Positions 46,910 through 55,739 are shown, numbered from the stretch's first letter. The stretch: 64,000 nt of DNA from Microbacterium sp. 1.5R (GCF_001889265.1 NZ_CP018151.1:62001-126000), one strand, 5' to 3'. Translations and numbers: made by a program. The notes: generated by a model not told the origin, from the letters alone.

Positions 46910-47586
46910 ACTGGGTCACCGACAACCTCGGGTTGATCCTCGATCTGACTCTGGTGCATCTGCGTCAGAGCGTCATCCCTATCGTGCTCGGTTTCGTGCT
47001 GTCGCTCCCGCTCGGCTGGGTCGCGTGGCGTTTCCGCCTGGTGCGCGGCCCGATCATCGTGCTCACCGGTCTGCTCTACACGATCCCGTCGCTCGCGCTG
47101 CTCATCCTGCTGCCCTCGGTCGCCGGGTATTCGGCCCGGAGCGAGTCGAATCTCGTCATCGCGCTCACGATCTATGCGATCGCGATCCTGGTGCGCGCGG
47201 TCTCCGACGGTCTCGATTCGGTCGATGACGATGTGCGCCAGGCGGCGACGGCGACGGGCTTCGCCGCCTTCCGCAGATTCTGGGCGGTGGAGTTCCCGCT
47301 CGCCGGTCCGGTGATCCTCGCCGGACTCCGCGTGACGGCCGTCAGCACCATCTCGCTCGCCACGGTCGGCATCCTGATCGGCGTGACCAACCTCGGCTAC
47401 CTGTTCACGAACGGCCTCGACCGGCGCATCATCGCCGAGGTGTTCGCGGGCGTCGTCGCCGTGGTCATCATCGCCCTCGTGATCGATCTGATCCTGCTGC
47501 TGATCGGTCGCGCGCTGATGCCGTGGACTCGCGCCGCCTCGAAGAAGGTCGCGTCTCGCCCGATCGCGCTGGGGGCCCCGGCATGA
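46906..47586 (+). CDS. ABC transporter permease, OpuCB type
   Basis: This 226-residue membrane permease of the compatible-solute importer has five or six spans (LRQSVIPIVLGFVLSLPLGWVAW; IIVLTGLLYTIPSLALLILL). The coupling segment ATATGFAAFRRFWAVEFPLAGP agrees with the OpuCB EAA-like loop. It starts at GTG 46906, overlapping the ATPase stop as GTGA, and overlaps the next permease by 4 bp. Confidence 0.9.
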   Translation: MNWVTDNLGLILDLTLVHLRQSVIPIVLGFVLSLPLGWVAWRFRLVRGPIIVLTGLLYTIPSLALLILLPSVAGYSARSESNLVIALTIYAIAILVRAVSDGLDSVDDDVRQAATATGFAAFRRFWAVEFPLAGPVILAGLRVTAVSTISLATVGILIGVTNLGYLFTNGLDRRIIAEVFAGVVAVVIIALVIDLILLLIGRALMPWTRAASKKVASRPIALGAPA

Positions 47587-48311
47587 ATCTCTTCGCCGAG
47601 GCCTTCGCCTGGATGCTCGCTCCCGAGCAGTGGACGGGAAACTACGCGCTGCCCAAGCTGCTGGCCGAGCATCTCGCCCTGACGGTGATCTCGGTGCTGA
47701 TCGCCGCGGTGATCGCGGTGCCGATCGGCTGGCTGATCGGCCACACGGGCAAGGGGCGCGAGGTCGCGGTCGCGATCTCCGGCGCGGCGCGAGCGATTCC
47801 CGCGTTCGGCCTGATGATCCTGCTCGTCCTCCTGCTCGGCGTGCTGCGTGTGCCGCAGGCGGCCATCATCACCTTCGTTCTGCTCGCGATCCCCTCGCTG
47901 CTCGCCGGCGCGTATACGGGGCTCGAGGCGATCGATCGCCGCGTGATCGATTCGGCCAAGGCGATGGGCATGACCGGCTGGCAGATCTTCTGGAAGGTCG
48001 AGGTGCCGCTCGGACTGCCTCTGCTCGTCGGCGGCCTCCGCTCAGCCCTCCTTCAGGTCATCGCGACCGTCACGATCGCCGCCTACGTGAATCTCGGCGG
48101 CCTCGGCTGGCCGATCATCCAGGGCATTCCCCTGCAGAAGTTCGATCAGGTGCTGGCCGGGGCGATCCTCGTGGCCACGCTGGCGCTGCTCGTCGACCTG
48201 ATCCTCGCCGCAGCCCAGCACGCCGCGGTGCCGGCGGGGCTCCGTGCCGGCCGTCCCACCCGTCGCCGGTCGCGCGACCTCGCTCCCGCCGCGGCTCCGG
48301 CCACGGCCTGA
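47583..48311 (+). CDS. ABC transporter permease, OpuCD type
   Basis: This 242-residue permease is the second membrane subunit of the importer. Hydrophobic spans begin at HLALTVISVLIAAVIAVPIGWLIG; the coupling loop reads DSAKAMGMTGWQIFWKVEVP. The family sequence ARAIPAFGLMILLVLLLG is present. A basic Ala/Pro tail closes the protein. ATG 47583 overlaps the first permease. Confidence 0.9.
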   Translation: MNLFAEAFAWMLAPEQWTGNYALPKLLAEHLALTVISVLIAAVIAVPIGWLIGHTGKGREVAVAISGAARAIPAFGLMILLVLLLGVLRVPQAAIITFVLLAIPSLLAGAYTGLEAIDRRVIDSAKAMGMTGWQIFWKVEVPLGLPLLVGGLRSALLQVIATVTIAAYVNLGGLGWPIIQGIPLQKFDQVLAGAILVATLALLVDLILAAAQHAAVPAGLRAGRPTRRRSRDLAPAAAPATA

Positions 48312-48341
48312 TCGCGCACCGGCTCCTCCGTCCCTACCGCG

Positions 48342-48389
48342 CAGTTCCACACAGCAGCAGTTCCACACAGCAGCAGTCCCCCACAGCAG
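48342..48389 (+). repeat. Three tandem 16-bp repeats before the binding-protein gene
   Basis: CAGTTCCACACAGCAG occurs twice in direct succession (48342-48357, 48358-48373), followed by a variant CAGTCCCCCACAGCAG (48374-48389), ending 20 bp before ATG 48410. The repeats lie in the gap after the second permease, so they are in the leader of the binding-protein cistron. They could bind a regulator, set mRNA structure or reflect slippage. Confidence 0.8.
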
Positions 48390-48409
48390 TTTCAGAAAAG
48401 AGGAAGTCA

Positions 48410-49333
48410 ATGTTCACAGCACGAGGCAAGCGCTCTGTCTTCGCCGTCGGTCTTGTCGCCGCGGCTGCACTCGCCCTGTCCGCCTGCTCGTCGAGCAATC
48501 CGCTCGACGAGCCGTCCGACTCCGGTGAGAGCTCGGGCAGCGGCGACACGATCGTCGTCGGCTCGCAGGCGTACTACTCCAACGAGATCATCGCCGAGAT
48601 CTACGCCCAGGCGCTCGAGGCCGCCGGCTTCGACGTCGAGAAGCAGCTCAGCATCGGCCAGCGTGACGCGTACATGCCGGATGTCGAGTCGGGTGACATC
48701 GACGTCTTCCCCGAGTACACGGGCAGCCTGCTCGAGTACATCTCGGATGACGAGGTCGACGTCACGAGCCCTGACGACGTCTACGCGGCGCTGCAGGAGG
48801 CCCTTCCCGAGAGCCTGACCGCTCTCGACTTCGCCGAGGCGACCGATCAGGACTCCTACACGGTGCTGAAGAGCTTCGCCGAGGAGAACGACCTGAAGAC
48901 GATCGGCGACCTCTCGAAGGTGACCTCCGAGGTCACGATCGGTGCGGCTCCGGAGTTCGAGCAGCGTCCGTACAGCCCGGCCAAGGCTAAAGAGGTCTAC
49001 GGCGTCGACCTGACGTTCTCGGCCACCGGCCCGACCACGCTCGAGTCGCTGCTCGCCGGGCAGATCCAGGTCGCCGACATCTACACCGCCGACCCGGCTT
49101 TCGAGACCGAGGAGATCGTCGCTCTCGAAGACCCCGAGAACCTGATCATCTCGTCGAACGTCGTGCCGATCGTCTCGAGCGACATCGCCGACGACGTCTC
49201 CGATGTCCTCAACGCCATCAGCGCCAAGCTGACCGGCGAGGAGCTCGTCGCCCTCAACGTGCTCAGCACGGTCGAGGAGCAGTCCTCCGCGGACATCGCG
49301 AAGAAGTGGCTCGCTGACAACGACCTCGTCTGA
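48410..49333 (+). CDS. Substrate-binding lipoprotein, glycine betaine/choline (OpuCC/OsmF) type
   Basis: This 307-residue exported lipoprotein has a signal peptide with lipobox LSAC (Cys26) and then a Ser/Asp-rich linker. The mature domain begins IVVGSQAYYSNEIIAEIYAQALEAAG. The region VFPEYTGSLLEYI and FSATGPTTLESLLAGQIQVADIYTADP (seen in parts) match quaternary-amine-binding OpuC proteins. AAGAGGAAG lies 4-5 bp before the ATG. The precise ligand (glycine betaine, choline or carnitine) is not determined by sequence. Confidence 0.9.
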   Translation: MFTARGKRSVFAVGLVAAAALALSACSSSNPLDEPSDSGESSGSGDTIVVGSQAYYSNEIIAEIYAQALEAAGFDVEKQLSIGQRDAYMPDVESGDIDVFPEYTGSLLEYISDDEVDVTSPDDVYAALQEALPESLTALDFAEATDQDSYTVLKSFAEENDLKTIGDLSKVTSEVTIGAAPEFEQRPYSPAKAKEVYGVDLTFSATGPTTLESLLAGQIQVADIYTADPAFETEEIVALEDPENLIISSNVVPIVSSDIADDVSDVLNAISAKLTGEELVALNVLSTVEEQSSADIAKKWLADNDLV

Positions 49334-49348
49334 CCTGAGTCGTCCTCA

Positions 49349-49386
49349 CAGAAGTGCCCGGCCCTTCAGGGGGCCGGGCACTTCTG
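49349..49386. terminator. Bidirectional terminator hairpin
   Basis: A perfect 16-bp stem, CAGAAGTGCCCGGCCC with GGGCCGGGCACTTCTG, and a 6-base loop lie between the convergent binding-protein and AI-2E genes. The symmetric stem can end transcripts from both sides. No clear T-run follows on the plus strand. Confidence 0.75.
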
Positions 49387-49400
49387 CGTCCAGGGACTGC

Positions 49401-50678
49401 CTAGACCCTGGCGTCCTGCCGGGGTATCAGCACCTGTTTGATCACGATGAGGATGGATGCCGCGACCGGCACCGCCACGAGAGCGCCGAGGAGGCCGAGC
49501 AGCGTGCCGCCGGCGAGGGCGCCGATCACGACGAGGGCACCCGGAACGGCGACGGCCTTGTTCATGACGCGCGGGGTGATGACGTAGGCCTCGATCTGCA
49601 TGTACACGACGTAGATGAGAGCGAAGACGAGTGCTGCGATCGGGTCGCTGAACAGCGCGATGCCGGTGCCGATGATCCAGAAGATCACAGAGCCCACGAG
49701 CGGGATCAGGGTGATGCAAAAGGCGACCGTCGCCATCAGCGGTGGGAACGGCAGCCCGAGGAACACGTACAGCAGGAACGTGAGCACGGCGTTGCAGAAC
49801 GCGAGCACGACCATTCCCATCACGTAGGCGCCCACGGAATCGGTGATCTGCTCGGTGATGTCGCTTGCGCGCGCGCGGTCACGTGCGGGAGCGAGGCGGA
49901 GCATCCCCGACTTAATCGACGGCAGCGTCGCGACGAAGTAGAGCGTGAGCACGAGCACCACGATGATGCCCGAGATGGCGTTGGCGATCGAGGCGCCGAC
50001 CTGCAGCGCTCCTCCGCCGATCGCGGCGATGTTTCCCGGGTCGGTGAGGAACGTCTGCACATCCGCGACGAGGTCCTGGAACTGGTCGCCGAACTGGGCG
50101 TCGAGCGTCGCGTAGATGTCGCTGCGGGTGAACTCCTGGATCATCCCCGGCACCGACCTCACGAAGCTCGCGACCTGGTCGATCACGACCGGCAGCACCA
50201 TCCACACGACGAGACCTGCCACGATCACGAGCCCGAGGATCGCGACGACCACCGAGATGGCGCGAGACAGCCCGCGCCGCTCGAGGAAGCGCACGGTGGG
50301 GTCGAGGCCGAGGGCGGCGAACAGTGCCAGGGCGATGTAGATGAGCACGGTCGACAGGTTCGCGACGGCCAGACCGAGCACGATGGCGGCGAGGCCGCCG
50401 ATCGTCACCAGGAATCCGAACACGAAAGGCCGGTCGATGCGCGTCCAGAACGAGCGGCTCGGAGTCATCGGCTCGACGACCCCGTGATGAACTGCCGGCG
50501 ACGTCTTCGGGGTGTGCGGGGAGATCGCCGGAACGGCGGTGTCTCCTGCGGGGGAGCTCGCGGACCCCGGGGTGTCGGCGGATGCTTCGGTGATCGACGC
50601 TGCGACGTCGGGTGCCGAGGAGGGTTCGGATGCGGCAGCAGACGCGCTCTTCGACGGGTCCTGCTCTTCTCGGCTCAT
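49401..50678 (-). CDS. AI-2E family transporter (PerM/TqsA-like)
   Basis: This 425-residue membrane protein has about eight spans, a hydrophilic Ser/Ala/Pro-rich N-terminus of about 75 residues, and the family sequence LGLDPTVRFLERRGLSRAISVVVA. The C-terminal sequence FPPLMATVAFCITLIPLVGSVIFW and EAYVITPRVMNKAVAVPGALVVI also fit. The family name does not prove AI-2 export; many members are uncharacterised or are Na+/H+ exchangers. ATG 50678 is preferred over the longer frame that begins with low-complexity Arg. Confidence 0.84.
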   Translation of the reverse strand: MSREEQDPSKSASAAASEPSSAPDVAASITEASADTPGSASSPAGDTAVPAISPHTPKTSPAVHHGVVEPMTPSRSFWTRIDRPFVFGFLVTIGGLAAIVLGLAVANLSTVLIYIALALFAALGLDPTVRFLERRGLSRAISVVVAILGLVIVAGLVVWMVLPVVIDQVASFVRSVPGMIQEFTRSDIYATLDAQFGDQFQDLVADVQTFLTDPGNIAAIGGGALQVGASIANAISGIIVVLVLTLYFVATLPSIKSGMLRLAPARDRARASDITEQITDSVGAYVMGMVVLAFCNAVLTFLLYVFLGLPFPPLMATVAFCITLIPLVGSVIFWIIGTGIALFSDPIAALVFALIYVVYMQIEAYVITPRVMNKAVAVPGALVVIGALAGGTLLGLLGALVAVPVAASILIVIKQVLIPRQDARV

Positions 50679-50773
50679 GTGCTCACGATAGCGGCCGAGC
50701 GCGGGTCCATCCGGGAGGCATCCCCCCTTCAGGGTGGGGTCGTTCTGCCGCGTGTTTCCGTAGAGTAGGGGGC

Positions 50774-51073
50774 ATGACCGCCGCCGAAGACCCCCGAGCT
50801 GAACTCCTCCGACTGCGTTCGAGCATCGACAACATCGACGCCGCACTCATCTTCATGCTCGCCGAGCGCTTCCGCGCCACGCAGCAGGTCGGTCAGCTCA
50901 AAGCCGAGCACGAGATGCCGGCATCCGATCCGGGTCGCGAGGAACAGCAGGTCGCGCGGCTCAAGGCACTCGCCGAGCAGGCGCATCTCGATCCGGAGTT
51001 CGCCGAGAAGTGGTTCAACTTCGTCGTGGCCGAAGTGATCCGCCATCACACCGAAGCCGCCGAAGGACGATGA
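50774..51073 (+). CDS. Chorismate mutase, AroQ-type
   Basis: This 99-residue helical enzyme converts chorismate to prephenate in phenylalanine/tyrosine synthesis. The helix 1 pattern LLRLRSSIDNIDAALIFMLAERF with catalytic Arg positions, then a Lys in QLKAEHEMP and DPGREEQQVARL, matches small AroQ domains. No dehydratase or dehydrogenase domain is fused. It is divergent from the AI-2E gene and ends before a hairpin at 51087-51117. Confidence 0.88.
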   Translation: MTAAEDPRAELLRLRSSIDNIDAALIFMLAERFRATQQVGQLKAEHEMPASDPGREEQQVARLKALAEQAHLDPEFAEKWFNFVVAEVIRHHTEAAEGR

Positions 51074-51086
51074 TCCGGCCTTCCGA

Positions 51087-51117
51087 GCGAGTGACAGTGT
51101 GTGCAGCACTCACTCGC
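51087..51117 (+). terminator. Hairpin after chorismate mutase gene
   Basis: GCGAGTGA (51087-51094) and TCACTCGC (51110-51117) pair perfectly, with an inner GTG/CAC extension, 13 bp after the chorismate mutase stop. No T-run is evident. It sits 15 bp before the palindrome at 51133. Confidence 0.6.
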
Positions 51118-51132
51118 CCGGGGACCGAACTA

Positions 51133-51149
51133 AGTTTATTGAATAAACT
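51133..51149. promoter_or_regulatory. 17-bp palindrome upstream of the ROK regulator
   Basis: AGTTTATT-G-AATAAACT is a perfect palindrome of two 8-bp arms around one base. It is AT-rich in a GC-rich sequence, 62 bp before the ROK start, and its half-site GAATAAAC is also present at 57192-57199 in the sugar-operon control region. It is a credible autoregulatory operator; binding is inference. Confidence 0.55.
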
Positions 51150-51218
51150 ATGACCGAGGGTACGCAGAACCACCAGGTCTGTCAACTGATTCCTGCACCG
51201 GGACCGGCACCATGCTGA
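51150..51218 (+). other. Small upstream ORF overlapping the ROK start
   Basis: Right after the palindrome an ATG opens a 22-codon frame that ends in TGA at 51216-51218, overlapping the ROK start (51212) in another frame. If translated, it could couple or dampen ROK expression. No conservation can be judged here, so it may be chance. Confidence 0.25.
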
Positions 51219-52378
51219 ACGGCGATGACGCACTCGACACCCAGGCCTCGGTCCGCCGCGCGAACCTGCGCCGGGCGCTGCAGCTGGTCTTCCGCAACCC
51301 GGGCTCCGAGACCCGGGCGGGGATCGCCCGAGCCACCGGCCTGACTGCGGCGACGGCCTCGTCGCTGGTCGCCGAGCTCATCGAGCTGCAGCTGGTCGTC
51401 GACGGCGAGCAGGCCGCCAGCACGGGCGGCAAACGCGCGACCACGCTGAGCATCGAGGCCGAGCATCACGTCATCCTGGTGCTCGTGATCCGACCGACCG
51501 ATGCGCGCATCGCTCTGGTCGCGCTCGACGGCACCGAGGTCGAGACGCGGCGAGTCGCGTTCTCCGATGAATCACGGGTGCGAATGCTCGACGCTGCGCT
51601 GACGGAGATCGCTGCCGAATACGCCGGACGGCTGCTTGTCGCGGGCGTGCAGCTTCCCGGAACGACAGACGGCCGCCGCGTGTTCGAGAGCGTGCAGCTC
51701 GGATGGACCGACGTGCCGCTCGCCGAGCGCTTCGAGCGCCTGCTCTCGGTTCCCGTCCTTCTCGTGAACGACGTGGATGCCGAGGCGATCGCCGAAGCGG
51801 CCCGAGAGGATGAGTCGTCCGGATACCGGCTGTTCATCCACATCGGCACCGGGATCGGTGCGGCGGTGACTCTCGACGGCGAACTCGCACCGGGCCCACG
51901 AGACCGCGCGGGCGAGATCGGTCACGTCCAGGTGCAGTTCGGCGAGGATGCGCGCGCGTGTCGCTGCGGACGCCAGGGATGCCTGGAATCGGCGTCGTCG
52001 ATGACGGCGATGCTGGGCGACGACTTCGATGACGCCATGGATGACGAGGCGATCACCGCGCTGGCCGCGTCTGCCGATGAGGAGAAGCTGGCTGAGGGCG
52101 CACGCGCACTCGCGCGCACCATCAAGCTCATCGCCGCAGTGCTCGACGCGGCCGAGGTCGTGATCGGGGGGCCGGCGCGCGCGCTCGGAGACCCGTTCCT
52201 CGGCCTCGTGCAGGCGGAGATCGACTACACGGCGACGGGCACCGCGAACGTTCCGGTGCGTTTCGCGGATGCCGACGCGTCGATCTCGACGGGGGTCGCA
52301 CAGGTGGCGCTGTCGAGCGCGCTCGGGGTCCGCTGGAGTCCCGCGCAGCTGCGCGCGGCATCCGTTCCGGCATCCTGA
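51212..52378 (+). CDS. ROK-family transcriptional repressor
   Basis: This 388-residue repressor has a winged-helix N-terminus (RAGIARATGLTAATASSLVAELIE) followed by a ROK sugar-binding/kinase-like domain with the Cys motif CRCGRQGCLES (about 249-258) and IHIGTGIGAAV. Proteins of this NagC/Mlc/XylR type bind a sugar or sugar phosphate and leave the DNA. It lies 1.5 kb from the ABC operon that ends at 53842 and is the best candidate to regulate one of the sugar operons. The motif DVDAEAIAEA takes the place of the substrate loop, and catalytic ATP features are weak, as expected for a regulator. Confidence 0.86.
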   Translation: MLNGDDALDTQASVRRANLRRALQLVFRNPGSETRAGIARATGLTAATASSLVAELIELQLVVDGEQAASTGGKRATTLSIEAEHHVILVLVIRPTDARIALVALDGTEVETRRVAFSDESRVRMLDAALTEIAAEYAGRLLVAGVQLPGTTDGRRVFESVQLGWTDVPLAERFERLLSVPVLLVNDVDAEAIAEAAREDESSGYRLFIHIGTGIGAAVTLDGELAPGPRDRAGEIGHVQVQFGEDARACRCGRQGCLESASSMTAMLGDDFDDAMDDEAITALAASADEEKLAEGARALARTIKLIAAVLDAAEVVIGGPARALGDPFLGLVQAEIDYTATGTANVPVRFADADASISTGVAQVALSSALGVRWSPAQLRAASVPAS

Positions 52379-52421
52379 TTCGCGGATCGGCAACGACGCA
52401 TCGGAGGATGCGGGATCCCGC

Positions 52422-52898
52422 TCAGCGCGAGGCGATCCCGACGAGAGCGGCGACGAGCCCGGCGATCACCAGGACGACGATCGCGAGGATGTGCACCACC
52501 TTGCCCACGACGAGTATCGGCAGGTCGGGTCCGTCGTACGACGCGGGATTGAAGAGCGTGCCGCGTGCGCGGAAGCTCCAGCGCATGCCGAACCCGATGC
52601 GCCGCAGCGCGTGCGACGGTGCGGCGAACGTCTGCCCGCGCTCTTCGCGTGATGCCTTCCACGCAGCCTGCACGGCGTACCAGGCGATGACGAAGAACGG
52701 CATCGCGAGAGACACGGCCCAGGCGATGAGCGCGACGCCGATCACGGTGCCCATCCCGGGGTCGAGCTCACGGATGAAGAACAGCCCGAGAGCCGCGAGT
52801 CCGACGGCCACGGGCACCAGCACCACGCCCCACCCCCACCCGGGGTGAGCGTCTTCCGTCGGCCGCCTCTCGACGCGCCCCGCATCCTGCCAGGTCAT
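52422..52898 (-). CDS. Small membrane protein, unrecognised family
   Basis: This 158-residue protein has three or four hydrophobic segments (GVVLVPVAVGLAALGLFFI, VIGVALIAWAVSLAMPFFVIAWYAV and a last one, VVHILAIVVLVIAGLVAALVG). A hydrophilic Arg-rich loop separates the second and last spans. No family could be named. ATG 52898 follows GGGGGGAT; the longer frame upstream is low-quality. It is convergent with the ROK gene. Confidence 0.6.
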   Translation of the reverse strand: MTWQDAGRVERRPTEDAHPGWGWGVVLVPVAVGLAALGLFFIRELDPGMGTVIGVALIAWAVSLAMPFFVIAWYAVQAAWKASREERGQTFAAPSHALRRIGFGMRWSFRARGTLFNPASYDGPDLPILVVGKVVHILAIVVLVIAGLVAALVGIASR

Positions 52899-53010
52899 GT
52901 GATCCCCCCGTCTCACCGCGCCGGATGGCGGAGTCGACCGTGCCAGAGTACCGGGAGCGGTTGACTCCTGTCGGTGGAGAGGATGCTGAGCATCGCGAGA
53001 GGATGGGGTC

Positions 53011-53745
53011 ATGACACGCATCCTCGTCACGGGCTCCACCGACGGTCTCGGCCGCGCGACGGCCGCCGCACTTCTCGACCAGGGCCATCGGGTGATCGTC
53101 CACGCGCGCAGCGCGGATCGAGCAGCCGCCGTCTCATCGCTGACGGATCGCGGTGCCGATCTCGTCATCGCCGACCTCACGGATCGCCGCGCCGTCAGGG
53201 ATGTCGCCGACGAGCTGAACGGGGGAGCGGAGGTCGACGCGGTCATCCACAACGCCGGTGTCATCTCGGGGTCCGGCATCCTGCCCGTCAACGTGGTCAG
53301 TCCCTACCTGCTCACCGCGCTGCTGCGCACGCCCACACGTCACGTCTACCTCAGCAGCGGGATGCATCGCGGCGGCTCGACCGATCTCACGGAGCTCGAC
53401 TGGGACGGCTCGCGGACGACGGCCAGCTACTCCGACAGCAAGCTGTTCGTCACGGCTCTGTCGGCGGCGGTCGCCCGACGGTGGGCGCCTCGCGTCGCGG
53501 CCGACTCGGTCGATCCTGGATGGGTGCCGACGAAGATGGGCGGTGCCGGCGCCCCCGACGACTTCGATCTCGGGCATGAGACGCAGGAGCGCCTCGCGAC
53601 CGAGCCGCGTCTCGACGTCACCGGCGGATACTGGTACCACGGCGAGCGGCGCACACCCCACCCGGCCGTCGACGACACATCCTTCCAGGAGCGGCTCCTC
53701 GCGGCCCTCGCTGACGCGACCGGGGTCGAGCTGCCTGCGCGGTAG
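53011..53745 (+). CDS. SDR-family NAD(P)-dependent oxidoreductase
   Basis: This 244-residue short-chain dehydrogenase has the cofactor loop TGSTDGLG (7-14), the NAG core (NAGV at 81-84), and catalytic Ser115/116, Tyr140 and Lys144 (SYSDSK). The final domain has SVDPGWVPTKMGG. The substrate cannot be determined. It is a single gene, convergent with the ABC permease operon. Confidence 0.83.
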   Translation: MTRILVTGSTDGLGRATAAALLDQGHRVIVHARSADRAAAVSSLTDRGADLVIADLTDRRAVRDVADELNGGAEVDAVIHNAGVISGSGILPVNVVSPYLLTALLRTPTRHVYLSSGMHRGGSTDLTELDWDGSRTTASYSDSKLFVTALSAAVARRWAPRVAADSVDPGWVPTKMGGAGAPDDFDLGHETQERLATEPRLDVTGGYWYHGERRTPHPAVDDTSFQERLLAALADATGVELPAR

Positions 53746-53766
53746 GCGTCAGAGTCGAGGTTCCCG

Positions 53767-53813
53767 TCGCAGTTCGTGCCGCTCGCGGGTGCGCCCGGCG
53801 GCACGAACTGCGA
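53767..53813. terminator. Bidirectional terminator-like palindrome
   Basis: Two perfect 16-bp arms, TCGCAGTTCGTGCCGC (53767-53782) and GCGGCACGAACTGCGA (53798-53813), enclose 15 bases. It lies between the stops of two convergent genes (SDR gene and ABC permease). Its long stem suits termination in both directions; it may instead be a repetitive palindrome family member, because the core GTTCGTGCCG is also distinctive. Confidence 0.65.
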
Positions 53814-53841
53814 ACCGGACGCCCCGCGACGGGCCCGAGGT

Positions 53842-54762
53842 CTACTTGACGCTGCCGGCGGTCAGGCCGCCGACGAGGCGCTTCTCGATGAGCATGAACA
53901 GGATGACGACGGGCAGGATCGCGACGATCGAGACGCCGAACACGTACTGCCAGCTCGTCTCGTACTGACCGACGAACTTGGTCAATGCGACCGAGAGCGG
54001 CTGGTTCTTGTCGGTCGAGAGGATGACGAGCGATGCGGCGAACTCGTTCCAGCAGGCGACGAACGTGAAGACGATGGCCGTCACGATGCCCGGCCAGACG
54101 AGCGGCAGGTTGATCTTGAACAGCACGGTGAAGCGCCCCGCGCCGTCGATCTGGGCGGCCTCGTCGATCTCCTTCGGGATGCCCGCGAAGAACGAGTGCA
54201 TGATCCACACCGCGAACGACAGGTTGAACGCGGCGTTGATGAAGATCATCGCCGCCCACGTGTCGCTGAGTCCGAGCACCGTGAACTGGCGGAACAGGCC
54301 CGAGGTGAGCACGGCCGGCTGCAGCATCTGCGTCACGATCACCAGGAACAGGAAGACCATGCGCCCGGGGAACTTGAAGCGGGCGGTGTAGTAGGCCGCG
54401 GGCAGCGAGACCAGCAGCACGAGCAGCGTCGCGAACACGGCGATGATGATCGTCGAGATGAGGTTGTAGGGCAGCGGCGTCTCGGGGGTCGACCACATCG
54501 AGATGTAGTTCTCCCAGTGCCACTCGATCGGCAGGTACGTCGGGTCGACCGAGCGGATCTGCGACTTCGTCTTCACGGAGCCGAAGAACATGATCAGGTA
54601 CGGCAGCACGAAGATCGCGAGCACCAGGATGCCGGCTGCCATGCGCAGGATGACGCGGGGCAGCGTGACCTGGTCCTCGGTGTAGCGGCGCTTGCGTCCG
54701 GGGATGCGAGGGGCGGCGTCATCGCCCGCGGTGGTGACGAGGGCGGTCTCGGTCAGGGTCAT
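53842..54762 (-). CDS. Sugar ABC transporter permease, MalG type (second sugar locus)
   Basis: This 306-residue membrane permease has six spans (MAAGILVLAIFVLPYLIMFF first). The coupling loop KEIDEAAQIDGAGRFTVLFKINLPLVWPG is seen at about 200-225 in parts. It lies 2 bp after the first permease stop and ends the minus-strand importer operon. As in the fucoside operon, no ATPase gene is included. Confidence 0.88.
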   Translation of the reverse strand: MTLTETALVTTAGDDAAPRIPGRKRRYTEDQVTLPRVILRMAAGILVLAIFVLPYLIMFFGSVKTKSQIRSVDPTYLPIEWHWENYISMWSTPETPLPYNLISTIIIAVFATLLVLLVSLPAAYYTARFKFPGRMVFLFLVIVTQMLQPAVLTSGLFRQFTVLGLSDTWAAMIFINAAFNLSFAVWIMHSFFAGIPKEIDEAAQIDGAGRFTVLFKINLPLVWPGIVTAIVFTFVACWNEFAASLVILSTDKNQPLSVALTKFVGQYETSWQYVFGVSIVAILPVVILFMLIEKRLVGGLTAGSVK

Positions 54763-54764
54763 GA

Positions 54765-55739
54765 TCAGACCTCCTTCATGGGCTTGACGGCCTTGACGTA
54801 GATCGCGACGATCACGATCACGATGAGGAAGGCGACGACCGAGAGTGCGCTCGCGACGTCGACTTTCTTCTGCAGCTCGATGTACTTGAAGATCATCGTC
54901 ATGATCGTGTCGGCGCCGTATCCGGGGATCGACCCGGTCATCACCTTGAGGATCGGCAGCGAGTTGAAGACGTTGATGATGTTGATGAGGATCGCGACGG
55001 CGAGGGCGCTGCGCAGCTGGGGCACGACGACCGTCCAGTAGGTGCGGGTCGCGCCGGCGCCGTCCATCTTCGCGGCCTCGAGGGTGTCAGCCGGAACCGT
55101 CTGGAGCCCCGCGAGGATCGTGTAGGTCGTGAACGGCAGCGAGACGAAGATCGCGATAACGATCGACCAGGCGAAGGCGGTGGCCGGGTTCTTGGTCCAG
55201 CCGTAGCCGACCGCGTCGTCTGCGAGCCCGATGTCGTAGAGGAACTTGTTGAAGACGCCGAAGTACGGCTCGAGGCTGTAGTAGAAGACCATCGTCGTCA
55301 TCACGACGGATGCCGCCCACGGCACGATCACGGCCATGCGGACGATCTGGCGACCGGGGAAGGCCTTGTTGAGGATCTGCGCGAGCCCGAGCGAGATCAT
55401 CACGGTGAAGGTCACCACCGCGACGACCCAGATGATCGTGCGGAACATGATCGGCCAGAACTCGGCGAACGTGAACACGGTCACGAAGTTGTCGAAGCCG
55501 ACCGAGCCCTTGTCGAGGCCCGAGAGCGAGATGTCACGGGTGGAGTTGAAGAACATCACCCCGGCGGGGAACAGGACCACGCCGATGATGAGGAGCAGGG
55601 CGGGCGCGATCCAGGGCAGCGCCTGGAGCAGGTCCTTCCCTCCCGGCTTGCCGCGGGCGGCGCCCGATCGGCGGCCCGGGGTGCGGGGGCGGCCGGTGGC
55701 CGCCCCCGCGAGGTTCGAGGATTCTTTCGTCTGGCTCAT
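54765..55739 (-). CDS. Sugar ABC transporter permease, MalF type (second sugar locus)
   Basis: This 324-residue permease has a basic N-terminus of about 35 residues, then six spans (ALPWIAPALLLIIGVVLFPAGVMFF). The EAA loop is DTLEAAKMDGAGATRTYWTVVVP. It starts 30 bp after the binding-protein stop and precedes the MalG-type gene with a 2-bp gap. Confidence 0.88.
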   Translation of the reverse strand: MSQTKESSNLAGAATGRPRTPGRRSGAARGKPGGKDLLQALPWIAPALLLIIGVVLFPAGVMFFNSTRDISLSGLDKGSVGFDNFVTVFTFAEFWPIMFRTIIWVVAVVTFTVMISLGLAQILNKAFPGRQIVRMAVIVPWAASVVMTTMVFYYSLEPYFGVFNKFLYDIGLADDAVGYGWTKNPATAFAWSIVIAIFVSLPFTTYTILAGLQTVPADTLEAAKMDGAGATRTYWTVVVPQLRSALAVAILINIINVFNSLPILKVMTGSIPGYGADTIMTMIFKYIELQKKVDVASALSVVAFLIVIVIVAIYVKAVKPMKEV

